Positions 17,769 to 26,005 are shown, counted from the first letter of the stretch. The stretch: 64,000 nt of DNA from Nocardioides exalbidus (GCF_900105585.1 NZ_FNRT01000002.1:434001-498000); one strand, 5' to 3'. Numbers and translations: made by a program. Notes: generated from the letters alone by a model not told the origin.

Positions 17769-18443
17769 ATGCGCACCAACCGCCTCATCGCCGGCGCTGT
17801 CGCTGCCGGACTGCTCGGCCTCACGCCGATCGCCATCGCATCGCCCAGCAGCGCCACCGAGAACCGGACCGCCACCGTCACGGCCACGCCCAGCGAGACC
17901 TCGCTGGTCTACGGCGACGACCTGTCCATCAGCGTCCGCGTCACCGACGCCACCGACGGCACCGGTGTCTACGACGGTACCTCGACGCTCTACGCCATGG
18001 AGGCGGGCGCCGCCGCGTTCGTCCCGGTCGCGACCGGCACGTCGACGTCGGCCTACTTCACCGACGTGAAGCCGAAGATCAACACGATCTACAAGATCGT
18101 CTACAGCGGCTACACCGCCACCTCGACCTACGAGAACAACTACGCCGCGGCCGAGTCCGCGCCGTTCACCATCGGTGTCGGCCGCAAGATCACCGCCCCG
18201 AAGAAGGGCTTCGTCCTCAAGGGCAAGGTCAGCCCCGACGGCGCCAAGAAGAAGATCACCATCTCGGTGAGCAAGAAGTCCAACAAGGGCTTCAAGAAGT
18301 GGAAGACCATCAAGACCAACAAGAAGGGCAAGTACAAGGTCACCCTGCCCAAGCGCGGCGGTGTCTGGTACTGGAACGTCATCGTCAAGGGCGACTCCAA
18401 GTACCTTGCCAACGGCTACACCTGGCGCACCTACGTCTACTGA
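17769..18443 (+). CDS. secreted basic protein, paralogue A
   Basis: A 224-residue exported protein: signal peptide to about 28 (GAVAAGLLGLTPIAIASPSSA), a beta-rich domain (ATVTATPSETSLVYGDDLSISVRV ... YKIVYSGYTA), then a lysine-rich C-terminal third (ITAPKKGFVLKGKVSPDGAKK) ending in VWYWNVIVKGD and TYVY. The phrases resemble Ig-like adhesin modules. The family is unknown to me. The next gene is its paralogue with the same order of elements (KGKVxP, KITTNKKGKYKV-like, VWYW). A GAGAGG ribosome site precedes the ATG. The strong positive charge suggests binding to an acidic surface polymer, which is inference. Confidence 0.75.
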   Translation: MRTNRLIAGAVAAGLLGLTPIAIASPSSATENRTATVTATPSETSLVYGDDLSISVRVTDATDGTGVYDGTSTLYAMEAGAAAFVPVATGTSTSAYFTDVKPKINTIYKIVYSGYTATSTYENNYAAAESAPFTIGVGRKITAPKKGFVLKGKVSPDGAKKKITISVSKKSNKGFKKWKTIKTNKKGKYKVTLPKRGGVWYWNVIVKGDSKYLANGYTWRTYVY

Positions 18444-18472
18444 GCCGGGCTGAGCCCCACCTGAAACATCCC

Positions 18473-18510
18473 GACGGCGCGTCGTCCACAACTTTGGACG
18501 GCGCGCCGTC
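18473..18510 (+). terminator. terminator between the two secreted paralogues
   Basis: GACGGCGCG/CGCGCCGTC (9 bp), one mismatch, CGTCCA/TGGACG (6 bp), loop CAACTT, 30 bases after the stop. The second paralogue therefore probably has its own promoter. Confidence 0.7.
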
Positions 18511-18576
18511 GTCGTACGTCTGGCAGAGTCTTCGCCACCGGCCCGACCGACCCCGACCGACAGGACCCACCGGACC

Positions 18577-19260
18577 ATGAGCACGACCACGCGCCTCGTC
18601 ACGGGCGTGACCACCGCCGCGCTGATCGGCGTCGCTCCCCTCGTCCTCACCGCGCCGGCGCGGGCGGCCGAGCCCGAGACGACCTACACCGTCGCCGAGC
18701 CGAGCGTGACGATGCTCGACTACGGCGACTCCTTCGACGTCTCGGTCGACCTGGACAGCACGACCGGCTTCTCCCCCACCGGCGGTACGACGACGCTGCA
18801 GGCGCTCAGGTCCGGCGCCGCGTCGTGGACGACGGTGGCGACCAGCAGCTCGCCCGGCAGCGACTTCTACGACGTCGAGCCGACGATGAACACGACCTAC
18901 AAGGTCGTCTACTCCGGCTTCTCGGCAGCCTCGTCGTCCGACGACAGCTTCGCCCCGAGCGAGTCGGCCGAGTTCCAGGTCGGCGTGCGCCGCCTGATCA
19001 CCCACCCGTCCGCCGGGCTCGTGCTCAAGGGCAAGGTGACCCCGGGCTACGGGGGCAAGAAGGTCACCGTCAAGGCCAGCAGGTCACGCACCGGCCCCTT
19101 CAAGGCGTACAAGAAGATCCGCACCAACCGGGCCGGGAAGTACCGCATCAAGCTGCCCGCCCGCGACGGCGTCTGGTACTGGCAGGTGTCGGTGCGCGGC
19201 GACTCGCGCTGGCGCGGCAACAGCTACATCTGGCAGACCGAGGTCTTCCACCGCAGCTGA
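18577..19260 (+). CDS. secreted basic protein, paralogue B
   Basis: A 227-residue exported protein with signal peptide (TTAALIGVAPLVLTAPARAA) and the same architecture as the gene before it: a beta domain (YTVAEPSVTMLDYGDSFDVSVDL ... YKVVYSGFSA), then a basic C-terminal module (LVLKGKVTPGYGGKKVTVKAS, KIRTNRAGKYRIKLP, VWYWQVSVRGDS). It is richer in Arg and less in Lys than paralogue A. Tandem duplication is the simplest explanation. Its last 113 bases lie opposite the 3' end of the convergent VOC-protein frame. Function unknown. Confidence 0.75.
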   Translation: MSTTTRLVTGVTTAALIGVAPLVLTAPARAAEPETTYTVAEPSVTMLDYGDSFDVSVDLDSTTGFSPTGGTTTLQALRSGAASWTTVATSSSPGSDFYDVEPTMNTTYKVVYSGFSAASSSDDSFAPSESAEFQVGVRRLITHPSAGLVLKGKVTPGYGGKKVTVKASRSRTGPFKAYKKIRTNRAGKYRIKLPARDGVWYWQVSVRGDSRWRGNSYIWQTEVFHRS

Positions 19261-19690
19261 TCGCGCGGGGGCCGTCAGGCGTGCTCGGGGGCGGCGGACC
19301 CGCGTCCACCTCGGCCTGCGAGCGCAGGATGCAGAACTGGTTGCCCTCCGGGTCGGCGAAGACGACCCAGCCCGTCCCGGGGCTGTACTGCCCGCGCTCA
19401 TCCGCGAGCTCGGTCGCGCCCAGGCCGCGGACGCGCTCGATCTCCTCGTCGCGGCTGCCCTCGCGAGGGCGGAGGTCGAAGTGGATCCGCTTGGCCGGCA
19501 GCACCTCGTCGGGCACCTCGATGAAGAGGATGCTGTGGCCGGTGCCGGGGTCGAGGATCATGCACTCCTCGTGGCCCGGCTCGTTGGGGTCGTCCTCGAC
19601 GTCGACGTAGCCGAGGATCCCCTTCCACCACTCGGAGAGCGCGTAGGCGTCGTGGCAGTCGACGGTCGTGTGCGAGACGAAGGAGGTCAT
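19148..19690 (-). CDS. VOC (glyoxalase/dioxygenase-like) protein with run-on tail
   Basis: The first 130 residues are a vicinal-oxygen-chelate domain: TSFVSHTTVDCHDAYALSEWWKGILGY, MILDPGTGHSILFIEVPDE, IHFDLRP and GWVVFADPEGNQFCIL. This matches the small actinobacterial VOC proteins of unknown substrate. The family usually ends at or just after this last strand; here the frame goes on for about 45 residues of Pro/Arg/Ser-rich sequence that is simply the antisense of the neighbouring secreted-protein gene. The true stop may have been lost. It lies 50 bases downstream of the CysQ-like gene and may be cotranscribed with it. Confidence 0.75.
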   Translation of the reverse strand: MTSFVSHTTVDCHDAYALSEWWKGILGYVDVEDDPNEPGHEECMILDPGTGHSILFIEVPDEVLPAKRIHFDLRPREGSRDEEIERVRGLGATELADERGQYSPGTGWVVFADPEGNQFCILRSQAEVDAGPPPPSTPDGPRAISCGGRPRSARCSCCRASASRRAPTPASTRRRRGRAA

Positions 19691-19740
19691 GGCCCCAACC
19701 TCGCGCGCCGCGCGCCGTCCCGCAACCGCGTTTGCGGTGG

Positions 19741-20511
19741 TCAGTCGGTGCCGTGGCGCCGGACGAAGTCGACGATCTGCTCGGCCAGCTCGGGGCGGCA
19801 CACGATCAGGTCGGGCAGCGAGGTGTCGTCCTCGTTGTAGACGATCGGCGAGCCGTCGACGCGGCTGCAGTGCAGGCCGGCGGCCCGGGCCACCGCGACG
19901 GGGGCGGCGTTGTCCCACTGGTACTGGCCGCCGGCGTGGACGTAGGCGTCGGCGACGTCGCGCACGACGCTCATGACCTTCACCCCCGCGCTGCCCATCG
20001 GGACGAGCTCGGCGTCGAGCTCGGCGGCCAGCGCCTCGACGAACGCCGGCGGGCGGCTGCGCGAGACGGCGATGCGGGGGCGCTCGGAGGTGCGGGGCGG
20101 GACGACGCTCGGCCGGCCGGTGCTGAAGGTCTCCCCCAGTGCCGGCTGCGCGACGGCGCCGGCGACGAGGTCGCCGTCCTGCCAGAGCGCGACGTGCACG
20201 GCCCAGTCGTCGCGGGGCGGCTCGGAGAACTCGCGCGTCCCGTCGAGCGGGTCGATGATCCACACCCGGCTGGCGGTCAGTCGCGACTTGTCGTCGGCGG
20301 CCTCCTCGGAGAGCACCGAGTCGCCGGGGCGGTGCGCGGTCAGGACCCGGTCGAGCTCGGCCTGGGCCGCGGCGTCACCGGCGTCCTTGAGGGCCTTGCC
20401 CTCGAGCCCGGCGGCCTCGGCCCCCGCGCGTACGTCGATGAGGACGGCGCCGGCGCGCTCGGCTGCCCAGACGGCGAAGGCGTGGTCGTCGAGCGAGGTG
20501 GGATCGATCAT
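19741..20511 (-). CDS. CysQ/inositol-monophosphatase family phosphatase
   Basis: A 256-residue Mg-dependent phosphatase of the IMPase superfamily, most like 3'(2'),5'-bisphosphate nucleotidase (CysQ), which recycles pAp from sulfate assimilation. The metal site is complete: SEEAADD (Glu), DPLDGTREF (Asp and Asp), and QWDNAAP near the C-terminus. Inositol or fructose-1,6-bisphosphatase activity cannot be ruled out. The ATG at 20511 is used; a GTG three codons upstream is possible. The start lies 10 bases after the stop of the LuxR-type regulator, so both are likely on one transcript. Confidence 0.83.
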   Translation of the reverse strand: MIDPTSLDDHAFAVWAAERAGAVLIDVRAGAEAAGLEGKALKDAGDAAAQAELDRVLTAHRPGDSVLSEEAADDKSRLTASRVWIIDPLDGTREFSEPPRDDWAVHVALWQDGDLVAGAVAQPALGETFSTGRPSVVPPRTSERPRIAVSRSRPPAFVEALAAELDAELVPMGSAGVKVMSVVRDVADAYVHAGGQYQWDNAAPVAVARAAGLHCSRVDGSPIVYNEDDTSLPDLIVCRPELAEQIVDFVRRHGTD

Positions 20512-20521
20512 GGCCGCCACC

Positions 20522-21250
20522 CTATCGACGCCCGGTGACCCCTCCGGTCTTGCTCTCCCTGCGCGGGCGCGGGACGCGCGAGGAGCCGTCGGAGGTGCGC
20601 GAGATCTGGTGCCACATGGCGACCGCCTCGAGCTGGTTGCGCGCTCCGAGCTTGGCCCTGAGCGCCTTCACGTGGCTGCGGACCGTGCCGTGCGCGACCC
20701 CGAGGGTGTCACCGACCTCGGCCACCCGGCGACCGGAGGCGAGCAGCTCGAGGACCCGCCGCTGCTGGGGCGACAGCGTCGCCATCATCGCGGTGATGCT
20801 GCGGCGGCGGGCCAGCGCACGTGCCCACGACGCCTGGAGGGCGAGCCGACCCGACGGGTCCATCGAGGACGTCCCGTCGACCAGGCTCTCGACGACCTCG
20901 GCGAGCTGGACCACCGAGGTGGTCGTGGTGGCCACGTCGACCGCGTCGGTCGCGAGCAGCCCGCCCCACTGGACGGCGCCCTCGTCGGTGGTGACCACCA
21001 CGATGCGGACGTCGCCCCCGCGCACGAGCGCGGTCACCTGCTCGACCACGTCGCCCGCCTCGACGCCGTCGAGGATCGCGACCACGTGGCGGGAATGCCC
21101 GGGGCGGGTGACGCCGGCCTCCCGGTCGCGAACCGCCGACTCCCAGGCGTGGGCCTCCGCGGGAGTGCCCACCGACGAGAGGGCAGCAGCGACTGCCTGG
21201 GCCACCAGCAGGTGGGGAGAGACGACCCACACGGGCGCCTGGTCTGCCAT
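20522..21250 (-). CDS. LuxR-type regulator with atypical receiver
   Basis: A 242-residue protein: an N-terminal receiver-like domain (1-125) and a C-terminal LuxR/FixJ helix-turn-helix (LSPQQRRVLELLASGRRVAEVGDTLGVAHGTVRSHVKALRAKLG, about 165-210). The paired acidic residues of a normal receiver are replaced by VVSPHLL, while an aspartate is kept in AILDGVE, so phosphorylation in the usual way is doubtful. A GGAGG site lies just before the ATG at 21250. It is divergent from the histidine-kinase operon across a 388-base gap. Its domain order matches the response regulator at 23107 and it may control the exopolysaccharide genes. Confidence 0.83.
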   Translation of the reverse strand: MADQAPVWVVSPHLLVAQAVAAALSSVGTPAEAHAWESAVRDREAGVTRPGHSRHVVAILDGVEAGDVVEQVTALVRGGDVRIVVVTTDEGAVQWGGLLATDAVDVATTTTSVVQLAEVVESLVDGTSSMDPSGRLALQASWARALARRRSITAMMATLSPQQRRVLELLASGRRVAEVGDTLGVAHGTVRSHVKALRAKLGARNQLEAVAMWHQISRTSDGSSRVPRPRRESKTGGVTGRR

Positions 21251-21638
21251 CGCACCTCCCTCCCTGACCGTGGATGGCTCAACAACGCAAGCCTCCCGGT
21301 TGGTGGGAGCGCTCCCGTGGGCCTGATACCAACGTGCACAGAATTGGGGAGGCCTCAATTTCTCCCATCAGGTCTCGTGTAGACGCTGCTGAGCGTGGTT
21401 CGGCCGGTCTGGGGGCCTGTCTTGCAGGGCCCTTGAGGCGCACTTGAGCGTTACCCCGGACCTCATGCCGAAAGCAGGCATAGACCACGTTTGCCGCATA
21501 TCGGGTACCTGCCACACACTCCTCGCAACCCCCCATCGAGAGCTTCACCCGGTCAGCACGACGGGCTCGGCTCGACTGCTCGACATCTCGGCTTCATCAG
21601 TTTCGATCACACGCTTCGACTTTCTGTGGGGGGAAGAC
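21251..21638. other. 388-base divergent regulatory gap
   Basis: No gene is seen here. The gap separates the LuxR-type regulator from the histidine-kinase operon and must hold both promoters. It contains the 12-base perfect palindrome GGGAGCGCTCCC (21305-21316), a copy of the CCCC-AATT-type element (21335-21350), a small ATGCC/GGCAT hairpin near 21470 and TTTGCCGCATATCGGGTACC near 21490. Parts of the last sequence (TTTGCNGCAT, ATCGGGTA) occur again before the phosphoglycosyltransferase gene. No clear -35/-10 pair can be chosen. Confidence 0.5.
21335..21350 (-). promoter_or_regulatory. CCCC/GGGG-type element before the LuxR regulator
   Basis: TGCACAGAATTGGGGA; in the direction of the regulator gene it reads CTCCCCAATTCTGTGCA, about 90 bases before the start. 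It shares the CCCCAATT core with the element at 57917. A site here would allow autoregulation. Confidence 0.35.
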
Positions 21639-23132
21639 ATGCGCGACTCAGCGCAGCACGAGGGGGGACAGCACCAGCGCGTGGGGACGCGCGGTGTCGG
21701 TGTCCTGGCATTCCTGGTCCTGTTGTGGACCCAACGGGGCGGGCTCCCGCCCCTTGAGGCTGCGAGCGCGCAGTCCCAGTCGGTCGCGGACGGGCTGGTC
21801 GGGGGCATGTTCCTCGCCGGTGCCGCGCTGGCGGCCGTCGTCAGCTGGCGTCGCCACCACGCGACGACCGGCTGGACCTTCGCCGCCGGGGCGCTCGTCG
21901 CGCTCCAGGCGCTGGTGGTGGCACTGCCCGCCATCGCCAGCCCGCCGCCGCGGCTCGCGACGGACTTCGCACTCCTGCTCGCCATCGCCCTGCTCGGCCT
22001 GGGCTGCGTGCTCGGTGCCCTGCGCGGGCTGCGGCACGAGGAGCAGGTGGCCGACGACGTCTTCGTCGTCGGGATCGGGATGGGAGTGCTGGCCGCCGGC
22101 CACCTGCTGCTCCTGGTGCCCGTCTCCAGCCCGCCGCCGCCGTCGATGCTGGTGCTGATGGGCGTCCTGGTCGGCACCCACGTGCTGGCCGTCGCCGTCG
22201 TCGCGGCACGACGGCTCGTGCCCGCCACCACGACCTGGCTCCTGGCCGGCACCGTCACGGTGGTCGCCGCCGGGCTCGCCGTGATGCTCGTCGAGCTCCA
22301 CGGCACCGCCTGGGACACGGTGACCTCGCTCGCCTTCGCCGCCGTCGGGGCGCTCTGGTCCGCCGCGGCCTGGGGCTGCATCCAGGGGGCGTCCGAGCGC
22401 CAGGCGGCCCGGCACCAGCGCGAGATCGAGTTCGCGGTCCAGGCCACCGAGCGCGACCGCCGCGAGCGGATGCACGAGCTGCGCAGCACCCTCGCCGGCC
22501 TGGTCCAGGGATCGTCCCTGCTCGACGACCTCGACCTCCCGGCCGAAACCCGGCAGCGCCTCCTGGGCTCCGTCCGGCGCGAGCTCGACCGGATGATGCG
22601 CCTGGTCACCGGCGACGAGGACCAGCCCACCGACATCGACCTCCAGGACGCGCTCGGCCGGATGGCCGACCTCCAGCACCTCAAGGGCCGCACCGTCGAG
22701 CTGCACACCAGCGGCGACGCGATCCACGCCCGCTACGACACCCTCGCCGAGGTCGTCAACATCCTGGTCGACAACGCCGCGACGCACGGCGGCACCGACG
22801 TCAGCCGGATCGACGTCGTCCAGCGCGACGACGAGACCGTCGACATCACCGTGTCCGACCGGGGCCGCGGCATCGCCGAGGCCGACCGCGAGCGGATCTT
22901 CGGATGGGGCGACCGCGGCGACGACTCCCCGGGCGAGGGCATCGGGCTGAACCTCGCCCAGCGCCTCGTCGAGGAGGAGGGCGGGTCGCTGCGGCTCGCC
23001 GAGGACACCGGTCCCGGGTCCGCCTTCGTCATCTCCCTGCCGGCCGCGCGCCGGTCCCCGGAGAACGCCGTCGACGCCGGCTCCCTCTTCCTCGAGGAGG
23101 TGGACCATGTCGCAGGGCACCTCGCGCGCTGA
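21639..23132 (+). CDS. membrane histidine kinase
   Basis: A 497-residue sensor kinase. About eight hydrophobic helices fill residues 20-260 (for example VADGLVGGMFLAGAALAAVVSW and TWLLAGTVTVVAAGLAVMLVEL), with hardly any outside loop, so it may sense the membrane or a small ligand. A helical DHp-like region carries the likely phosphorylated histidine in ERMHELRSTLAGL. The HATPase domain has the N box (ILVDNAATHGG), DRGRGIAEADRERIF and GEGIGLNLAQRLVEEEGGSL. The ATG at 21639 has GGGGGGAAG before it. It overlaps the response-regulator gene by 26 bases, so the two form one two-component system. Confidence 0.88.
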   Translation: MRDSAQHEGGQHQRVGTRGVGVLAFLVLLWTQRGGLPPLEAASAQSQSVADGLVGGMFLAGAALAAVVSWRRHHATTGWTFAAGALVALQALVVALPAIASPPPRLATDFALLLAIALLGLGCVLGALRGLRHEEQVADDVFVVGIGMGVLAAGHLLLLVPVSSPPPPSMLVLMGVLVGTHVLAVAVVAARRLVPATTTWLLAGTVTVVAAGLAVMLVELHGTAWDTVTSLAFAAVGALWSAAAWGCIQGASERQAARHQREIEFAVQATERDRRERMHELRSTLAGLVQGSSLLDDLDLPAETRQRLLGSVRRELDRMMRLVTGDEDQPTDIDLQDALGRMADLQHLKGRTVELHTSGDAIHARYDTLAEVVNILVDNAATHGGTDVSRIDVVQRDDETVDITVSDRGRGIAEADRERIFGWGDRGDDSPGEGIGLNLAQRLVEEEGGSLRLAEDTGPGSAFVISLPAARRSPENAVDAGSLFLEEVDHVAGHLAR

Positions 23133-23793
23133 CCACCGCGTCCTCATCGTCGACGACCACGTGCTCTTCGCGGAGTCGCTCGAGCTGGCGCTCTCCCTGG
23201 AGGGCTACGACGTACGCCGCCTCGAGCTGCCCGAGGAGGGCGGCTCGATGGCCACCGTGCGGTCGCTCGCCCTGCGGGCCAACCCCCGCACCGTCCTGCT
23301 CGACCTCGACCTCGGCCGGTTCGGCGACGGCATGAACCTCATCGCCCCGCTCGCCCGCGCCAACGCCAACGTCGTGGTCCTCACCGCGTCGGAGGACGTC
23401 GGCCGGTGGGGCGCGTGCATGCGGATGGGAGCCCGCAAGGTGCTGCCCAAGACCGGCGCGCTCCAGCAGGCGCTGTCGACCGTGCGACGGCTGCACCAGG
23501 GCCTCCCGGTCGTCACCCGCGAGGAGCTCGAGGGCCTGCTCGAGGTCTGGGCCCGCGACCGCCAGGTCAGCGACGACATCAGGCGCCGTCTCGACCTGCT
23601 CACCCCGCGCGAGCGGCAGGTGCTCGGCTCGCTCATCGACGGCCACACCGTGCGCGACATCTCCCAGAAGAGCGTGGTCTCCGAGGCGACGGTCCGCACC
23701 CAGGTCAAGTCGATCCTCGGCAAGCTGGAGGTCTCCTCCCAGCTCGCCGCGGTCGGCATGGCCAACCAGATCGGGTGGAAGGTCGGCGTCTGA
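23107..23793 (+). CDS. response regulator, LuxR/NarL type
   Basis: A 228-residue cytoplasmic regulator and the partner of the overlapping kinase. The receiver is canonical: VLIVDDHVLF (acidic pair), LLDLDLGRF (phosphorylated Asp), VVVLTASE (Thr) and VLPKTG (Lys). The C-terminal HTH reads LTPRERQVLGSLIDGHTVRDISQKSVVSEATVRTQVKSILGKLEVSSQ. A GAGGAGG ribosome site lies inside the kinase gene. Its stop overlaps the next ATG (TGATG), so the asparagine-synthase-like gene is translationally coupled to it. A role in controlling the neighbouring polysaccharide genes is inferred from position. Confidence 0.9.
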   Translation: MSQGTSRADHRVLIVDDHVLFAESLELALSLEGYDVRRLELPEEGGSMATVRSLALRANPRTVLLDLDLGRFGDGMNLIAPLARANANVVVLTASEDVGRWGACMRMGARKVLPKTGALQQALSTVRRLHQGLPVVTREELEGLLEVWARDRQVSDDIRRRLDLLTPRERQVLGSLIDGHTVRDISQKSVVSEATVRTQVKSILGKLEVSSQLAAVGMANQIGWKVGV

Positions 23794-25622
23794 TGGGCGG
23801 CATCGGGGGCGTCCGGGTCTTCGCGGGCGGAGAGGTCGCGGCTGCCGAGCTCCGCGAGATGTCCGAGCGGCTGCGCCACCGCGGGCCGGACGCGTCGGGC
23901 ACGTGGACCGGCGACGGCGTCGGCCTCACGCACAACCGCCTGGCGATCATCGACGAGGAGCACTCGCGCCAGCCGATGCTGTCGGCCGACGGACGCTGGG
24001 TCGTCGTGCTCGACGGCGAGATCGTCAACCACGACAGCCTGCGCACGCTGCTGTCGTACCCCTTCCGCTCGCACGGCGACACCGAGGTCGTGGTGGCCGG
24101 GCTGTCGATCGAGGGCATCAGCTTCGTCGAGCGCCTGCGCGGCCAGTTCGCCCTGGTCGCGCACGACCGGCGCACCGACACCACCCACCTGGTCCGTGAC
24201 CGGCTCGGCATCCTGCCGCTGCACTACCGCCACGTCCCCGGCGGGATCGCCTTCGCCTCCGAGGTGAAGGCGCTGCTCACCGTCGGTCCGGCGCCGAGCG
24301 TCGACCACCGCAGCCTCGAGGCCTACCTCGCCCACCACTACGTGCCGGCTCCCGACACCCTGTTCGAGGGGATCAAGAAGGTACGACCCGCGCACCGCGT
24401 CTCGGTCACGGCGGGCGGGCACCTCGAGGAGGTGCAGTACTGGACGCCGCCGGAGTCCGACGCCGACGGCACCTGGTCGGCCAGCGACGCCGTCGAGGCG
24501 GTCGGCGACGGCGTGCGCGAGGCCGTGCGCGGCGCCCTGGTCGCCGACGTCCCGGTCGGCGCCTACCTCTCCGGTGACCTCGGCAGCGCCCTCACGGCCG
24601 CCCAGATGCAGCGCCTGCGCGGCGACGACCCGGTCCACACGTTCTCCGTCGGGCTGGGCACGCCCGCCGACGACGACCAGGCCTCCGCGCGCCGGGTCGG
24701 CGAGCTGCTCGGCACCCGCCACCACGAGGTCCACGTCCACCCGCACGAGCTCGAGGGCCTGTGGACCCGGCTCACCTGGCACCGCGACGCCCCGATCTCG
24801 GACCTCGCCGACGTGGCGGCCTTCGGGCTGGCCCGCGCCGCACGCGAGCACGTGGGCGTGGTGCTGTCCGGCGACGGCGGCGAGGAGCTCTTCGGCGGGC
24901 ACGGCCGCTACCGCTTCGCCCGGTTCGCCGAGCGCTCGCTCGCGCTCCCGGCCCCGATGCGCAGCCGGGTCGCCGGCTCGGTGCAGCGCCGGATGGGCGC
25001 ACCCTTCACCGCGGCCGAGCGGAACCGTCTCCTGGGCACCACCGCGCCCGCAGACCGGCGTACGTCACCCGCCCTCGGCAGTGACGCGGTGGACCGCATG
25101 CTCCGCCACGACCTGCGCCACGACCTGCCCGACCACCTGCTCGAGCGGTCCGACCGGATGTCCAAGGCCGCCTCGCTCGAGGTGCGCCCGGCGCTGCTCG
25201 ACCACCGCCTCGTCGAGCTCGCCTTCCGCCTGCCCACGTCGCTCAAGGTGCGCGCCGGGTCCACCCAGTGGGTGCTGCGCGAGGTCGCACGCCCGCTGCT
25301 GCCGGACGAGGTGATCGACCCCCGGAGGTCGGGATCGCGTCCCGACCTGGCCGGCTGGATGCGCGACGGCCTGCGCCGCGACGCCCGCGAACGCCTCACC
25401 GGCTCCGGGTCGTGGGTCGGCCAGACCCTCGACCGCACGGTCGTGCGCGACCTGGTCGACCGTCACGAGCGGGGTGACCGCACCGCCCGCGACGTCGACG
25501 TACGTCTCTGGACGCTGCTCGCCCTCGAGACTTGGCACGAGTGCTTCTTCGGCGCGCCTCCGACGCTGCCGCAGCCGCGCCAGGCCTCGCGCTCGATGGC
25601 GACGCCGGGCCCGGCGTCCTGA
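23793..25622 (+). CDS. asparagine-synthase-like protein with altered active sites
   Basis: A 609-residue member of the AsnB family (N-terminal Ntn amidotransferase, C-terminal ATP-pyrophosphatase). The fold marks are kept: RLAIIDEEHSRQPM, DGEIVNHD, DTEVVV, ASEVKAL and VVLSGDGGEELFGGHGRYRF. Both catalytic sites differ from the family. The N-terminus reads MGGIGG in place of MCGI, so the glutaminase cysteine is absent. The PP-loop, normally SGGxDS, reads SGDLGS (residues 260-265). Asparagine synthesis from glutamine is therefore unlikely. AsnB homologues occur in many polysaccharide and exosortase loci, where they are thought to amidate or otherwise modify a product. It is coupled to a two-component system by TGATG. 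Confidence 0.85.
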   Translation: MGGIGGVRVFAGGEVAAAELREMSERLRHRGPDASGTWTGDGVGLTHNRLAIIDEEHSRQPMLSADGRWVVVLDGEIVNHDSLRTLLSYPFRSHGDTEVVVAGLSIEGISFVERLRGQFALVAHDRRTDTTHLVRDRLGILPLHYRHVPGGIAFASEVKALLTVGPAPSVDHRSLEAYLAHHYVPAPDTLFEGIKKVRPAHRVSVTAGGHLEEVQYWTPPESDADGTWSASDAVEAVGDGVREAVRGALVADVPVGAYLSGDLGSALTAAQMQRLRGDDPVHTFSVGLGTPADDDQASARRVGELLGTRHHEVHVHPHELEGLWTRLTWHRDAPISDLADVAAFGLARAAREHVGVVLSGDGGEELFGGHGRYRFARFAERSLALPAPMRSRVAGSVQRRMGAPFTAAERNRLLGTTAPADRRTSPALGSDAVDRMLRHDLRHDLPDHLLERSDRMSKAASLEVRPALLDHRLVELAFRLPTSLKVRAGSTQWVLREVARPLLPDEVIDPRRSGSRPDLAGWMRDGLRRDARERLTGSGSWVGQTLDRTVVRDLVDRHERGDRTARDVDVRLWTLLALETWHECFFGAPPTLPQPRQASRSMATPGPAS

Positions 25623-26005
25623 GCACGGGAGCAGACGTCGCGATGGCACCACCCGTCCTGTCCGAGCCGGACGTCGTGCGGGCATGGTGCGGCGGCCGAG
25701 GCGGGGGAACCTCGACCGCCGCTGCTGGTCCGGTGGAGGTCCGGGTGGCGAGGCGTGGGGGTCCTCGTCACACAATCGGCCACCTGCAGGACGTCCAGTG
25801 CCGTGATGGCCTAGACAGCGAACCAGCGATGGTGCACAACCCGAGAGTAGGTCTCGGCACCGGTGGTGCCCATCCCTCTGATCGGGTATCTCCCGACCCT
25901 GCACGGCTTTCGCTCATTTGCGGCATGAGCCGACCGGATGTCGTTCCTAGGCTCGCACCCAGGTCAGCATCGGACCGCCTTGGGCGGCGGTCCTCAGGGG
26001 GGTTG
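25623..26005. other. 383-base gap before the phosphoglycosyltransferase gene
   Basis: No convincing gene is found; a frame that crosses it in phase with the next gene has no protein-like character. It holds a weak CCCTCTGATCGGGTA element (about 25874-25888), TTTGCGGCATGAG near 25917, a TAGGCT possible -10 box near 25948 and a perfect 8-bp hairpin GGACCGCC/GGCGGTCC (25972-25993) that ends 3 bases before the G-rich ribosome site. Confidence 0.5.
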
